Assembly (NCBI RefSeq): GCF_900111175.1
Contig: NZ_FOGI01000013.1
Span: forward strand, 1-64,000
DNA length: 64,000 nt
Reading direction: 5' to 3'
Source of the DNA: Actinokineospora terrae
GTDB taxonomy: Bacteria; Actinomycetota; Actinomycetes; Mycobacteriales; Pseudonocardiaceae
Shown here: positions 53,124 to 61,520 of the stretch, one piece after another
Numbering within the stretch: position 1 is the stretch's first letter
Layout: each line of letters begins with the position of its first letter
Program-made: the position numbers and the translations under genes
The notes under the pieces: model-generated
What the model was told of the DNA's origin: nothing
Databases searched by the model: none
What the model saw: the letters and a program-made list of their open reading frames with translations, nothing else

Positions 53124-54869
53124 TCAGCGCACAGCGGAACTACCCACGGTGGGTGCGGGCGGGTCGGGTTCGGCCAGCCACAGGTTCGACAGGTCGAACC
53201 AGCGGTCCACCGTCGGCATCGCGACCGCGTCGCGCACCCGGGCGCCGCGCAGGTGGGGGATGGTCGGGGCGTGCACCAGGACCGGGACGATCGCGGCGTC
53301 GCTCATGATCGCGTGGTCCACCTCGTGCCACGCGGCACTGGCCTCCTCGGGGTCGGTGCGCGACAGCGCGTGGTCGATCATGCGGTCGACGTCGGGGTTG
53401 CTGTAGCAGCCGTAGTTCCCGGTGCCGTGCACGGCGTTGGTCTGGAACATCGGTTGCAGGAACGCGCGCCCGTTGTCGCCGAACCAGTCCGGGGTCCACG
53501 CCGCGACCGCGATGTCCCAGGTGCCCGCGCGGGCGTTGGCGGGGTTCTGCAGGTGCGGGTAGTGCTCGGCGTGGCCGAGGCCGACCAGCCGCAGCGTGAT
53601 GCCGATGCGGGCCAGGTCGAGTTGGAGTTGTTGGGCGACCTCGGGGTTGGCGTCCATGTCGCGGTGCACCACGGTCAGCTCGAGGCCGTCGCCGTACCCG
53701 GCCTCGACCAGCAGCGCCCGCGCGCGGTCGGGGTCGCCCTCGTCGTTGGGGGTGGGGTAGAGGTCGTAGTCGCGGTAGCCGTAGTTGCCGGGTGGGATGG
53801 CGGTGTGCGCGGTCCACATGACGGTGCCCGCAGCCAGCTCGTCGAAGATCTTGATCATGGCGGTCTTGTTGACCGCGTAGGCGATGGCGCGGCGCACGCC
53901 GAGCTTGGTGACCGCGCCGCCCGCGTTGGGGCTGACCATGTTGAACGCCAGGTACGGGTTGACCGCGTAGCCGAGGTTGTCGGCGGGGTCGTCGGGGTTG
54001 GCGTCGTAGGGCTCGGTGACCGGTGACGCCCAGGACAGGTCGGCGCGCCCGGAGCGGATCTCGCGGCCCACGTCGGCGGGGGTCGCGGCGCGGTCCATGG
54101 TCACGTGCACGCCGTCGAGGTGCTGGCAGCGGACCGGGTCGGACTCCTTGGACCAGGCGAGGTTGGGCTCCATGTGCAGCATCTCGCCGTGGACGTACTC
54201 GGTGAGCCGGTAGGGCCCGCAGGAGCGCACGCCGCGGCGGAACTCGTCGCTGTCGGGGATGAACGCGTCGTACTCCACCGGCGCGGGCGAGGTGAACGCG
54301 GTGGCCAGGATGTGGATGAAGTCGGTCGCCGGGCGCAGCAGCCGCAATCGCAGGGTGCGGTCGTCGACGGCGGTCAACCCGGCGATCTCGTGCGTGTTCT
54401 GGAAATTGGCGAGATCGGCCGGAGTGGGATTGTCGGGCACGGCGGCGGTGTAGTCGGCGCAGTATTCCTGCATTCCGACGATGGTGCTGGTGAAATAGTG
54501 GATAGCGCCGCTGCGCAGCACCGGGTTGCACATCCGCTTGAAACCGCGCACGAAGTCCTGGGCGGTCACCTCCCGCTCGGGGGTGGTGTCCCAGCGGACC
54601 CCGTCGCGCAGCCGCACGGTGTAGGTGAGCCGGTCGGCGCTGATGCCGCCGTTGGCCACCGTGGGTATCTCGGTGGCCACGTCCGCGACCGGGTTGAGGT
54701 CGCGCCAGTCCCGCAGGCCCTTGATCGGCGGGTAGGCGAACAGCTGCCGGGTGAACAGCCGGATGATCTGCCCCGACAGCATGAAGAACGAGCTGGCCGG
54801 GTCGACGTGGTCCATGCTGCCCGGGCCGTAGAGCCGCAGCACACCGCCGCGGCGCGGGTGGTCGTTCAT
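53124..54869 (-). CDS. Family-5 solute-binding protein without signal peptide, copy B1
   Basis: This 581-residue SBP_bac_5 protein begins MNDHPRRGGVLRLYGPGSMD with the mature fold, so it lacks a signal peptide and lipobox. Family segments: IIRLFTRQLFAYPP, LTYTVRLRDGVRWDTTPERE, YAVNPYLAFNMVSPNAGGAV, RRAIAYAVNKTAMI, WDIAVAAWTPDWFGDNGRAF and MFQTNAVHGTGNYGCYSNPD. No transporter genes are adjacent. ATG 54869 overlaps the stop of the second binding protein. It probably binds a peptide-like or charged ligand in the cytoplasm. Confidence 0.87.
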   Translation of the reverse strand: MNDHPRRGGVLRLYGPGSMDHVDPASSFFMLSGQIIRLFTRQLFAYPPIKGLRDWRDLNPVADVATEIPTVANGGISADRLTYTVRLRDGVRWDTTPEREVTAQDFVRGFKRMCNPVLRSGAIHYFTSTIVGMQEYCADYTAAVPDNPTPADLANFQNTHEIAGLTAVDDRTLRLRLLRPATDFIHILATAFTSPAPVEYDAFIPDSDEFRRGVRSCGPYRLTEYVHGEMLHMEPNLAWSKESDPVRCQHLDGVHVTMDRAATPADVGREIRSGRADLSWASPVTEPYDANPDDPADNLGYAVNPYLAFNMVSPNAGGAVTKLGVRRAIAYAVNKTAMIKIFDELAAGTVMWTAHTAIPPGNYGYRDYDLYPTPNDEGDPDRARALLVEAGYGDGLELTVVHRDMDANPEVAQQLQLDLARIGITLRLVGLGHAEHYPHLQNPANARAGTWDIAVAAWTPDWFGDNGRAFLQPMFQTNAVHGTGNYGCYSNPDVDRMIDHALSRTDPEEASAAWHEVDHAIMSDAAIVPVLVHAPTIPHLRGARVRDAVAMPTVDRWFDLSNLWLAEPDPPAPTVGSSAVR

Positions 54870-56353
54870 CGGCTGACCTCGCTGATCCGGCGTGGGGATG
54901 GGACGGGGCCCGCGGCGACGGGGGTGCGCGCGGTGAGGTCGGGCAGGCCGCCGAGGGCGCTGAGCGCCGCCACCTGACCCGAGGGCGCCGGTGGGGCGCG
55001 GAATGCCAACGGCACGATCACGGCGTCGGCCAGGGCGTGCAGCTCCGCCGCCCGCAACGCGGAGGTGGAGCGGGTCGGGTCGTCCAACGCGGCCAGCGCG
55101 GCGTCGATGAGCTCGTCGACCCGCCGTTGCCCGGTACCCGCGGGGGAGTGCGCGGAGTGGCACAGCGGCAGCAGGAACGCCCGCGCGTTGTCGTGGCCCC
55201 AGTCGGGGAACCAGCTGTCGAGCAGGATGTCCCAGTCGCCCGCCTGCCCGGTCACCGCCCGGTGCGACTCGGCGGGCGAGAGCGGCCGCGACACAATGGT
55301 CAGGCCGACCGCGACGAGGTCCGCCACGATCCCGACCGCGACCGCGGTGGCGTGCGGGGTGTCGGGATGGGCGAGGGTGAGCGACAGCGCCGCCGGGAGG
55401 GCCCCGGCCTGGGCGGGGGCGGTGGCCTGGTGGCCGTCGTTGCCGGGCGGGATGATCGTGTGCGCGGTGCGGGTGATCGCGTCCGCAATCGCTAGCCGCG
55501 CCGTGTGCTCGCTCAACGGGCCGCGCGGGTTGAGCACCAGGTAGTCCACACCGAGCAGCGTGGAGGTGGGCTCACCCTCGACGGTCAGGTCTATGTGCGG
55601 CGTGGGCTCGTCAGGGCTGACGGTGATGACCGACGCGCGCTGCCCGCGGGCCAGGTCGGACTCGGGAGTCCACGCGGGGTTCGGCTCGAACCGGAGTCCG
55701 CCGTCGAACACCGGCCGGTACGGGCCTGTTGACCGCAACGCCGCCCGCGCCTGCGGGCTGTCGGGCAGGAACGCGTCGTACTCCACCGGCGCGGGCGAGG
55801 CGCACGGCAGGGCCAGGACGTCGACGACGTCCACCGCCGGGTGGTCCAGCTCGACGACCAACGTCTGCTCGTCGAGGGCGAACACCCCGGCGATGTCGTG
55901 GGTGTTGGCGTGCTCGGCCAGGTCCGCCGCGGTGCGCAACGACGCCGGGTGCCCGTCGCGGTAGTCCGCCATCCCCCGGATCGTGCTGAGGAAGTACGGC
56001 AACGCGGTCGAGCGGTAGAACGGCGTGCACAGCCTCTTGAGGCCACGCACCACGTCCTGCGCCGTCACCCGCCGCGCCGGCGTCGTGTCCCAGTACACGT
56101 CCGGCCGCAGGTGGATCACGTAAGAGGTGCCGCGCGCGCCAAGACCCGCGTTGTAGATCGACGGCACCGCAGTCGCCAAGTCCGCCACCGGCGCCACCGA
56201 CTGCCAACTCCCGGGCACCGCGTCGCCCCGGTAGGTGAAGAGCTGCCGGGCGTGCAACCGCGTCAGCGCCGCCAAGGGGTGGCGGTGCGCGGCTACCGGC
56301 TCGGGCAGGTCTATCCCGGCCCGCAGGCGCAACCGCTCCACGGGGCCCCTCAT
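54866..56353 (-). CDS. Family-5 solute-binding protein without signal peptide, copy B2 (shortened)
   Basis: This 495-residue SBP_bac_5 homologue resembles B1 in YVIHLRPDVYWDTTPARRVT, LVVELDHPAVDVVDVLALPC, SPAPVEYDAFLPDSPQARAA and WDILLDSWFPDWGHDNARAF. It is about 85 residues shorter, mainly in the middle of the C-terminal lobe, where the SPxAGG-type ligand segment of B1 is missing. It also lacks a signal peptide. The tandem arrangement with 4-bp overlap suggests the two are made in equal amounts and may pair. Confidence 0.8.
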   Translation of the reverse strand: MRGPVERLRLRAGIDLPEPVAAHRHPLAALTRLHARQLFTYRGDAVPGSWQSVAPVADLATAVPSIYNAGLGARGTSYVIHLRPDVYWDTTPARRVTAQDVVRGLKRLCTPFYRSTALPYFLSTIRGMADYRDGHPASLRTAADLAEHANTHDIAGVFALDEQTLVVELDHPAVDVVDVLALPCASPAPVEYDAFLPDSPQARAALRSTGPYRPVFDGGLRFEPNPAWTPESDLARGQRASVITVSPDEPTPHIDLTVEGEPTSTLLGVDYLVLNPRGPLSEHTARLAIADAITRTAHTIIPPGNDGHQATAPAQAGALPAALSLTLAHPDTPHATAVAVGIVADLVAVGLTIVSRPLSPAESHRAVTGQAGDWDILLDSWFPDWGHDNARAFLLPLCHSAHSPAGTGQRRVDELIDAALAALDDPTRSTSALRAAELHALADAVIVPLAFRAPPAPSGQVAALSALGGLPDLTARTPVAAGPVPSPRRISEVSR

Positions 56354-57630
56354 GACATCTGCTCGGCGAGCCGACCCATGACCGCCACCGCCCGATCGAT
56401 CTCGGCGTGGTCGTTGAACAGGTGCGTGGTCAACCGGGCCGCGTAGTGCTGGTGCGGGGACCCCTCGACGTCGAACTCCGTCCAGCGGGTCCAGATCCGG
56501 TGCTCGGACTCCAACCGGGACACGAACTCCGCCACCTTCTTCACGTTCCACGCGTCGGCCGGGTCGCGGAACGGGTGGAACGCGATCAGCGGCGACCGCA
56601 GCCGCTGGTCGGCGCCGGGGGAGTACATCGCGGCCGTGCCGAACCGCTCGGCCACCGCCGTCCTGGCGTGCTCGGCCAGCTCGAACACCCGCCGCTCGAT
56701 CCGGTCGCGGCCGATCTCGTCCCACAGCTCGCACGCCCGCGCCAGCGCCGCGCCCCTGGCGATGCTCGCGCTGCCCGCGCTCTGCAGGAAGTCGCCGATG
56801 TTGCAGCTCTCCACCGAGGTCGTCGTGCGCGGCGGCGGCGTGCCCTGCATCGGGTACCAGGTCGAGATGATCGGCCAGAACGCAGGCAGCGGCAGCGGGT
56901 TGTGCTCCGGGTGGACCTTGTTGCGCACGTACAGCAGCCCGGTGCCCAGCGGCCCGCACTGGAACTTCGACCCCGAGCAGGAGATGAAGTCCGCGCCCAG
57001 CGCCCGGAAGTCGCAGTCGAGCATCCCCGCCATCAGCGCCCCGTCGATCACCGTGGTCAGCCCGTGCCGGTGCGCCAGCTCGCACAGCGCCCTGATCGGC
57101 AGCATCGTCCCGGTGAACAGGGTGATCCCGGCGAAGGCCAGCACCTTGGTGCGCGGGGTGATGGCCGCGGCGAACCGCTCGACGACGTCCTCGGCGCGCA
57201 CGTCGAACCCGGTGGGCAGGGTGACCACGGTGACCACCACGCCGTGCCGGTGGCGCAGCAGGTTCAGGTTCGACAGCACCGAGTAGCACTCGTGGCTGGT
57301 GGTGACCACCTCGTCGCCCTCGCGCAGGTCCAGGCCGTGGATGACCCTGGCCATGCCCTCGGTGGCGTTGTGGGTGATCACCATCTCGTCCTGGTCGACC
57401 CCGTAGGACCGCCCGATCGCCGCCCGGTGCTCGGGGTAGAGCCCTGGCGGGTACACGTCGAGCAGCCCGCCGGTCCACTCCCGGGTGACCCGGTCGACCA
57501 CGTCGAGCACCTCGTGCGGCATCGCCCCCACCGTGCCGGTGTTGAGGTGCGTCGCGTCGGCGTCGAGCGCGAACAGCGACCTGATCTCCGACCACGAACG
57601 GGCGCGCAGGCCCGCCTCCATCACATCCAC
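56350..57630 (-). CDS. PLP-dependent aminotransferase class V (isopenicillin-N-epimerase/cysteine-desulfurase-like)
   Basis: This 426-residue fold-type I PLP enzyme has HLNTGTVGAMPHEVLD at the N-terminus, VITHNATEGMARVIHGLDL (PLP phosphate region, about 84-102), VIDGALMAG with PLP-pyridine Asp196, and SCSGSKFQCGPLGTGLLY with the Schiff-base Lys222. In most class V enzymes the residue after Asp-Gly-Ala is His; here it is Leu. Possible reactions include C-S lyase, epimerase or desulfurase. GTG 57630 has AAGGGG 11 bases upstream; ATG 57621 is the alternative. It overlaps the binding-protein gene by 4 bp. Confidence 0.85.
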   Translation of the reverse strand: MDVMEAGLRARSWSEIRSLFALDADATHLNTGTVGAMPHEVLDVVDRVTREWTGGLLDVYPPGLYPEHRAAIGRSYGVDQDEMVITHNATEGMARVIHGLDLREGDEVVTTSHECYSVLSNLNLLRHRHGVVVTVVTLPTGFDVRAEDVVERFAAAITPRTKVLAFAGITLFTGTMLPIRALCELAHRHGLTTVIDGALMAGMLDCDFRALGADFISCSGSKFQCGPLGTGLLYVRNKVHPEHNPLPLPAFWPIISTWYPMQGTPPPRTTTSVESCNIGDFLQSAGSASIARGAALARACELWDEIGRDRIERRVFELAEHARTAVAERFGTAAMYSPGADQRLRSPLIAFHPFRDPADAWNVKKVAEFVSRLESEHRIWTRWTEFDVEGSPHQHYAARLTTHLFNDHAEIDRAVAVMGRLAEQMS

Positions 57631-57656
57631 TTCGGTGGTGTCCCCTTCTTGGTCGA

Positions 57657-58292
57657 TCAACCGACGATGTCGCGCAAGTCGAGCGCGCAGGCCCGCTTGC
57701 CGGGGAAGTCGCAGTACCACAGCAGGGACCCGTCCCAGGTCATCCCGGTCGGGTTGCCCTCCACCACAAGGGAACCGAGTTCGGCGCCGGTGGCGGGATC
57801 GGTCGCGCGCAGGCGGCGTTCCACGTAGTCGCCGTGCACGACGACACCGTCGGCGTAGGTGAGCCCGGACGGTTCCCCGCCGCCCACGGGGTGTTCGACG
57901 AGCACCGCCATCGACTCGTAGTCGCGCAGTTGCAGCACGGTCGGGCCGCGCAGCACCATCCAGATGCCGTCCGGGCCGAACTCGACGCCGGTGAGCCTGC
58001 CGTTGGCCGGTGGCACCGCCCGCCGCTCCACCTGCTCGCCGGTGTCGCGGTCCACCAGCAGCAGCCGCTTGGGCCGGAAACCCACCTGGCACAACAGGTT
58101 CCCGTCGAACGCGAGATCCGCCCGCAGCCCCGGGCAGCGCAGCGTGCGCGCCACGGAACCGTCCACCGGGTCCAGCGCGTACAGCTCCGCGGCGGGCTGG
58201 TCGGAGTGCCACAGGTGGGTGCCGTCCCAGGTGAGCCCGCACGGGTAGTCGCCGGGGAGGGGGAGCGTGCGGCGGACCACCGCTGTCGTCAC
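57657..58292 (-). CDS. Short beta-propeller-like protein, copy B
   Basis: This 211-residue protein has repeated blades CGLTWDGTHLWHSDQPAAEL, TGVEFGPDGIWMVLRGPTVL and TGMTWDGSLLWYCDFPGKRA. It shares the terminal TWDGSLxWYCD with copy A at 43598 and is the same length. No signal peptide. GTG 58292 follows GGGAGGTCGGCA. First gene of the set-B operon 58292 to 53124, followed by the PLP enzyme after 26 bases. Confidence 0.65.
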   Translation of the reverse strand: MTTAVVRRTLPLPGDYPCGLTWDGTHLWHSDQPAAELYALDPVDGSVARTLRCPGLRADLAFDGNLLCQVGFRPKRLLLVDRDTGEQVERRAVPPANGRLTGVEFGPDGIWMVLRGPTVLQLRDYESMAVLVEHPVGGGEPSGLTYADGVVVHGDYVERRLRATDPATGAELGSLVVEGNPTGMTWDGSLLWYCDFPGKRACALDLRDIVG

Positions 58293-58320
58293 TGCCGACC
58301 TCCCGCGTCACCGGGCACGA

Positions 58321-58336
58321 TTACTTCAGGAACATA
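58321..58336. promoter_or_regulatory. TTACTTCAGGAACATA element in the divergent region
   Basis: The element TTACTTC-AGGAA-CATA lies between divergent genes at 58292 and 58418. It resembles the ACTTCGGAAA elements at 46487 and 61493, but TAG follows ACTTC by seven rather than nine bases. Confidence 0.4.
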
Positions 58337-58353
58337 GCACGGTGGGCGGTCCC

Positions 58354-58382
58354 TTGGTCATCCTCGACCGAACTGCTATACA
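58354..58382 (+). promoter_or_regulatory. Candidate promoter for the 58418 methyltransferase
   Basis: TTGGTC (58354-58359), a 17-base spacer and TATACA (58377-58382). The GCTATACA around the -10 also occurs in the P450 promoter region on the other strand (near 60651-60658). Confidence 0.5.
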
Positions 58383-58417
58383 AGCCAGGAGTGATAACGC
58401 GGCGAGGGGTGAGTGGC

Positions 58418-59236
58418 GTGTCGGAACAGGTCATCGACCAGGTCGGCGAGTACTACGACGACATCGGCGAACTCGTGGAACTGGTGGGCGGCAACCTGCA
58501 CGTCGGGTACTGGGAGTCCGATGAGGACGACACCCCGTTCCTGGCCGCCATGCAGCGGCTCACCACCGAGGTCGGCGCCCTGCTGGCGCTGCGCAAGGGC
58601 GAGCAGGTCCTCGACGTCGGCTGCGGCGTCGGCGAACCCGCCGTCCGGCTGGCCCAGCGGCACGCGGTCACCATCACCGGCATCACCGTCAGCCACTGGC
58701 AAGTCGCCGAGTCCGCCCGCCGCGTGGTCGCCGCGGGCCTGCGCGGGCGCGTCACCACCCGCTACGCCGACGCCGCCGCCCAACCCTTCCCCGACGCGGT
58801 GTTCGACGCCGCGCTCGCCTTCGACTCCCTGCCCAGCGCCCAGGACAAGACCCGGTGGCTGCGCGAGATCCGCCGCGTCCTGCGCCCCGGCGGGCGTCTG
58901 GTGTTCACCGAGTACCCGCACACCGCCGAGTTGACCGCCGCCGACCGCGAGGTCCTTAACGCCAACACCATCAACCACCCGCCCGCCACCCTCGACGAGT
59001 CCGTCGCCCTGGCCGAGTCGACCGGGTTCCGCGTCACCGCCGCCCTCGACTGGAGTGAGCAGGTCCGCCGCACCTACGACGAGTTCCTCGCCACCCTCGC
59101 CGAGCAACGCCCGACCCTCGCCGAGGAGTACGGCGCCGACCGCATCGCGATCTTCAGCGCCGCCATCACCACCATGTTCTCCCTGTGCCGCGACAAGATC
59201 GGCTACCACGTCATCGCCTGCGAGAAGCCCGCCTAG
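58418..59236 (+). CDS. Class I SAM-dependent methyltransferase (RebM/ubiquinone-type)
   Basis: This 272-residue enzyme has VGEYYDDIGELVELVGGNLH at the N-terminus, SAM loop VLDVGCGVGEPAVRLAQRHA (about 61-80), a TGITVSHWQV post-II region typical of sugar or sterol methyltransferases (RebM, erg6-like), and LRPGGRLVFTEYPHT as motif III. Such enzymes methylate oxygen or carbon on glycosides or polyketides. GTG 58418 has GAGGGG eight bases upstream and is preferred over GTG 58391. Divergent from the propeller gene; convergent with the P450 gene. Confidence 0.85.
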   Translation: MSEQVIDQVGEYYDDIGELVELVGGNLHVGYWESDEDDTPFLAAMQRLTTEVGALLALRKGEQVLDVGCGVGEPAVRLAQRHAVTITGITVSHWQVAESARRVVAAGLRGRVTTRYADAAAQPFPDAVFDAALAFDSLPSAQDKTRWLREIRRVLRPGGRLVFTEYPHTAELTAADREVLNANTINHPPATLDESVALAESTGFRVTAALDWSEQVRRTYDEFLATLAEQRPTLAEEYGADRIAIFSAAITTMFSLCRDKIGYHVIACEKPA

Positions 59237-59258
59237 ACCGCCGACTCCCGCGCTGGGC

Positions 59259-60614
59259 TCAACCGGTCGCCGGGAAGCGCCGGCGCGGGATCATGGGGAG
59301 GGCGTCGACCGGCATCGTCAGGGCCACCTTGGGACGAGGGGTGTGGCCGGGGACCGGTTCCAGACGCCAACGGGAAGCGATAGAGGCCAGGGTCAGGGTC
59401 ATCTCCGTCAGCGCGAACGGCTCACCGATGCAGGTGTGGTTACCGGTCCCGAACGGGATGTACGCGCCCCGCGGCACCGCGCGCGCCGCGCCCACCTCCC
59501 ACCGGTCCGGGTTGAACACGCCAGGATCGCGGTGCAGCGCCGGGTTGTGGTTCAGGGCGTGCGGGCTGTACATGATCGCCGCGTTGGCCGGGATCCGGTA
59601 GCCGCCGATGGTCGTCTCCCGCGTGGTCGTGCGGCTCAACGCCCAGCCCTGGGTGCGCAGCCGCAGCGTCTCGCTGATCACCTGCTTGGTGTAGCCCAGG
59701 CTCGCCAGATCGATGTACTCCGCCGCCCGCCCGGCCAGCACCCGGTCCGCCTCCGCGCACAGCCGCGCCTCCACCTCCGGGTGCGCGGCCACCTCGTGGC
59801 ACGCCCAGGCCAGGGTGTTCGCGATGCTCTCCGCACCCGCGATGAGGATCGTCATGACCTCGTCGTGCACCTGCCGGTCCGACATGGTGGCCTGCCCGTC
59901 GCGGGCCAGCATCAGGATCGACAGCAGGTCGCCGCGGTCCTCCGGGGCCGCCCGGTACGCCGCGACGACACCGTCGATCACCCCGCGCAGGTGCGCCTCG
60001 GCCGCCCGGTAGCGCCGGTTGGCCGGGGTCGGCAGCCGCGCCAGCACCCCGGTCGGGTCCATCACCCGCCGGTACAGGCCGTTGAGCACCGTCGCGGTCG
60101 CCTCCCGGAACCGGTCGGCGTCCACCTCGACGCCCCCGTCGGCGGCGAACATCGCCCTGGTCAGGTTAATCAGCGCCAGGTCGGCCAGCTCCTGGTGCAC
60201 CGCGACCTCGACGCCGTCCTGCCAGCCGCCGAACCGGGTGCGGGCCTGCTCGGTGATCTGCGCCGCGTAGCCGACGATGCGCGAATGGCTGAACGCGGGC
60301 TGCATCAGCGCCCGCTGCCTGCGGTGCAGCTCCCCGTCCGAGATGCCCAGCCCGTTGCCGAACATCGCCCGGAACCGCTCGGTGATCGGGCCGCCCTTGC
60401 CGAAGGTGTCCGGGTCGCGCAGCGCGGACCGGATCAGCCCGGGGTCGTTGATGACGTACACGGTCTGCCTGCCGAGCCGGATCCCGATCACCGGGTCGGT
60501 GTCCTGCAACGAGAGCAGGAACTCGCGCGGGGCGCGCTTCATCAGCAGCGCGTGGCCGAGCACCGGCACCGCGCCGGGGGCGATCGCCGGGGTCAGCACA
60601 TCGGTCACGGTCAC
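59259..60614 (-). CDS. Cytochrome P450
   Basis: This 451-residue P450 has the heme loop FGTGNHTCIG with Cys395, the ExxR motif in ETLRLRTQ, and an I-helix AGAESIANTLAW in which Ser replaces the usual Thr/Thr pair. The N-terminal FLLSLQDTDPVIGIRLG and RRQRALMQPAFSHSRI resemble the pentalenene-oxygenase (PtlI) type that oxidises hydrophobic substrates. Redox partners are not adjacent. The leader contains the palindrome GGAGTTAACTCC. It is a likely tailoring oxygenase. Confidence 0.93.
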   Translation of the reverse strand: MTVTDVLTPAIAPGAVPVLGHALLMKRAPREFLLSLQDTDPVIGIRLGRQTVYVINDPGLIRSALRDPDTFGKGGPITERFRAMFGNGLGISDGELHRRQRALMQPAFSHSRIVGYAAQITEQARTRFGGWQDGVEVAVHQELADLALINLTRAMFAADGGVEVDADRFREATATVLNGLYRRVMDPTGVLARLPTPANRRYRAAEAHLRGVIDGVVAAYRAAPEDRGDLLSILMLARDGQATMSDRQVHDEVMTILIAGAESIANTLAWACHEVAAHPEVEARLCAEADRVLAGRAAEYIDLASLGYTKQVISETLRLRTQGWALSRTTTRETTIGGYRIPANAAIMYSPHALNHNPALHRDPGVFNPDRWEVGAARAVPRGAYIPFGTGNHTCIGEPFALTEMTLTLASIASRWRLEPVPGHTPRPKVALTMPVDALPMIPRRRFPATG

Positions 60615-60633
60615 GCGAGACCTCCGGGGATGG

Positions 60634-60645
60634 GGAGTTAACTCC
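60634..60645. promoter_or_regulatory. 12-bp perfect palindrome GGAGTTAACTCC
   Basis: It lies in the 204-base divergent region between the P450 gene and the HxlR gene, 20-31 bases before the P450 start and just downstream of a TATACA -10 box. A fitting place for repressor binding. Confidence 0.5.
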
Positions 60646-60818
60646 TTTAATGTATAGCCCCGAGGTCAACCCCGATTGGCGGTGGGACCAGGCATTCCCG
60701 GTGTTCCCGTCCTCCCAATGGGCGAGCTGTTAATACCATCGGGTGGTTCTCGGTGTTACTATTTGGATCGGGTTGGCCGGGTGGCGACCGGCTCGGGTGA
60801 GAGTCACAGGGGAACGTG

Positions 60819-61472
60819 ATGGCGGGCAAGCGCGACTACGGGCAGTTCTGCGGGTTGGCCGCCGGGCTGAACATCATCGGCGAGCGCTGGACCCTGCTGC
60901 TGGTCCGCGAGCTGCTGGTGAGCGCGCTGCGGTTCACCGAGCTGCTGGAGAACCTGCCCGGCATCGGCCCCAACCTGCTCGCCGAGCGGCTGCGCACCCT
61001 CGCCGAGCACGGCCTGGTCGAGCAGCTGCCGGTGGCCGGGGACGGCCGCGCCAAGCAGTACCGGCTCACCGACCGCGGCCAGCAGCTGCGCGGCCCGGTG
61101 CTCGGCCTGGCCCGCTGGGGCATGCAGTTCCTCTCCGCCGACGACCGCGACGGCGGCGAGATCCGCGCCGAGTGGGGCATCATCGCCGTGCAGGCCATGG
61201 TGGACACCGGGCGGGTCCCCGAGCTGGACGAGACCTACGAGTTCCGCGTCGGCGACGAGACCTTCGGCGTCATCGTCGCCGCGGGTGACGTGCGGTTCGT
61301 CCCCGGTCCGGCCGGGGCGGCGCGGGTGGTCGTCTCCAGCGACCCGGACACGTTCATCCAGATCGGCGCGGGCATGGTCAGCCCGTTCGACGCGTTGGCG
61401 GCCGGGCAGATCAAGCTGGAGGGCCCGGCCGACGCCATCCGCCGGTGCACCCGCTTGCTCGGCCTGACCTGA
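60819..61472 (+). CDS. HxlR-type regulator fused to SCP2-like domain, copy 2
   Basis: This 217-residue paralogue of the protein at 48210 shares CGLxxGLxxxGERWTxLxxR, LLENxPGIGPNLLxxRLRTL and the whole C-terminal SCP2-like domain (IIAVQAMVDTGRVPELDETY, FIQIGAGMVSPFDALAAGQI). One Cys is retained in the N-terminal region. ATG 60819 follows AGGGGAACGTG. Divergent from the P450. The pair probably controls the locus, perhaps with a hydrophobic pathway intermediate bound in the SCP2 domain. Confidence 0.88.
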   Translation: MAGKRDYGQFCGLAAGLNIIGERWTLLLVRELLVSALRFTELLENLPGIGPNLLAERLRTLAEHGLVEQLPVAGDGRAKQYRLTDRGQQLRGPVLGLARWGMQFLSADDRDGGEIRAEWGIIAVQAMVDTGRVPELDETYEFRVGDETFGVIVAAGDVRFVPGPAGAARVVVSSDPDTFIQIGAGMVSPFDALAAGQIKLEGPADAIRRCTRLLGLT

Positions 61473-61492
61473 GCTCACCTGCCGCGGTCGGA

Positions 61493-61514
61493 TCACTTCG
61501 GAAAGTGATAGCCT
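61493..61514 (+). promoter_or_regulatory. Inverted repeat TCACTT-CGGA-AAGTGA over a -10 box, leaderless start
   Basis: TCACTTCGGAAAGTGA (61493-61508) is a 6-4-6 inverted repeat directly followed by TAGCCT (61509-61514). The GTG start at 61521 lies six bases after this -10 box, so the transcript should be leaderless. ACTTCGGAAA-N4-TAGC is identical in layout to the set-A promoter at 46481. Confidence 0.6.
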
Positions 61515-61520
61515 GATCGT

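Noticed and set aside
57631..58311. Long fusion of the PLP enzyme frame upstream to 58311
   Set aside because: The extension is the antisense-like shadow of the propeller gene, which has its own ribosome site and family repeats on the same strand in another frame.
60651..60669. TTGACC and TATACA on the minus strand as a normal P450 promoter
   Set aside because: Only seven bases separate the boxes, so they cannot be a -35/-10 pair. The TATACA alone may be a -10.
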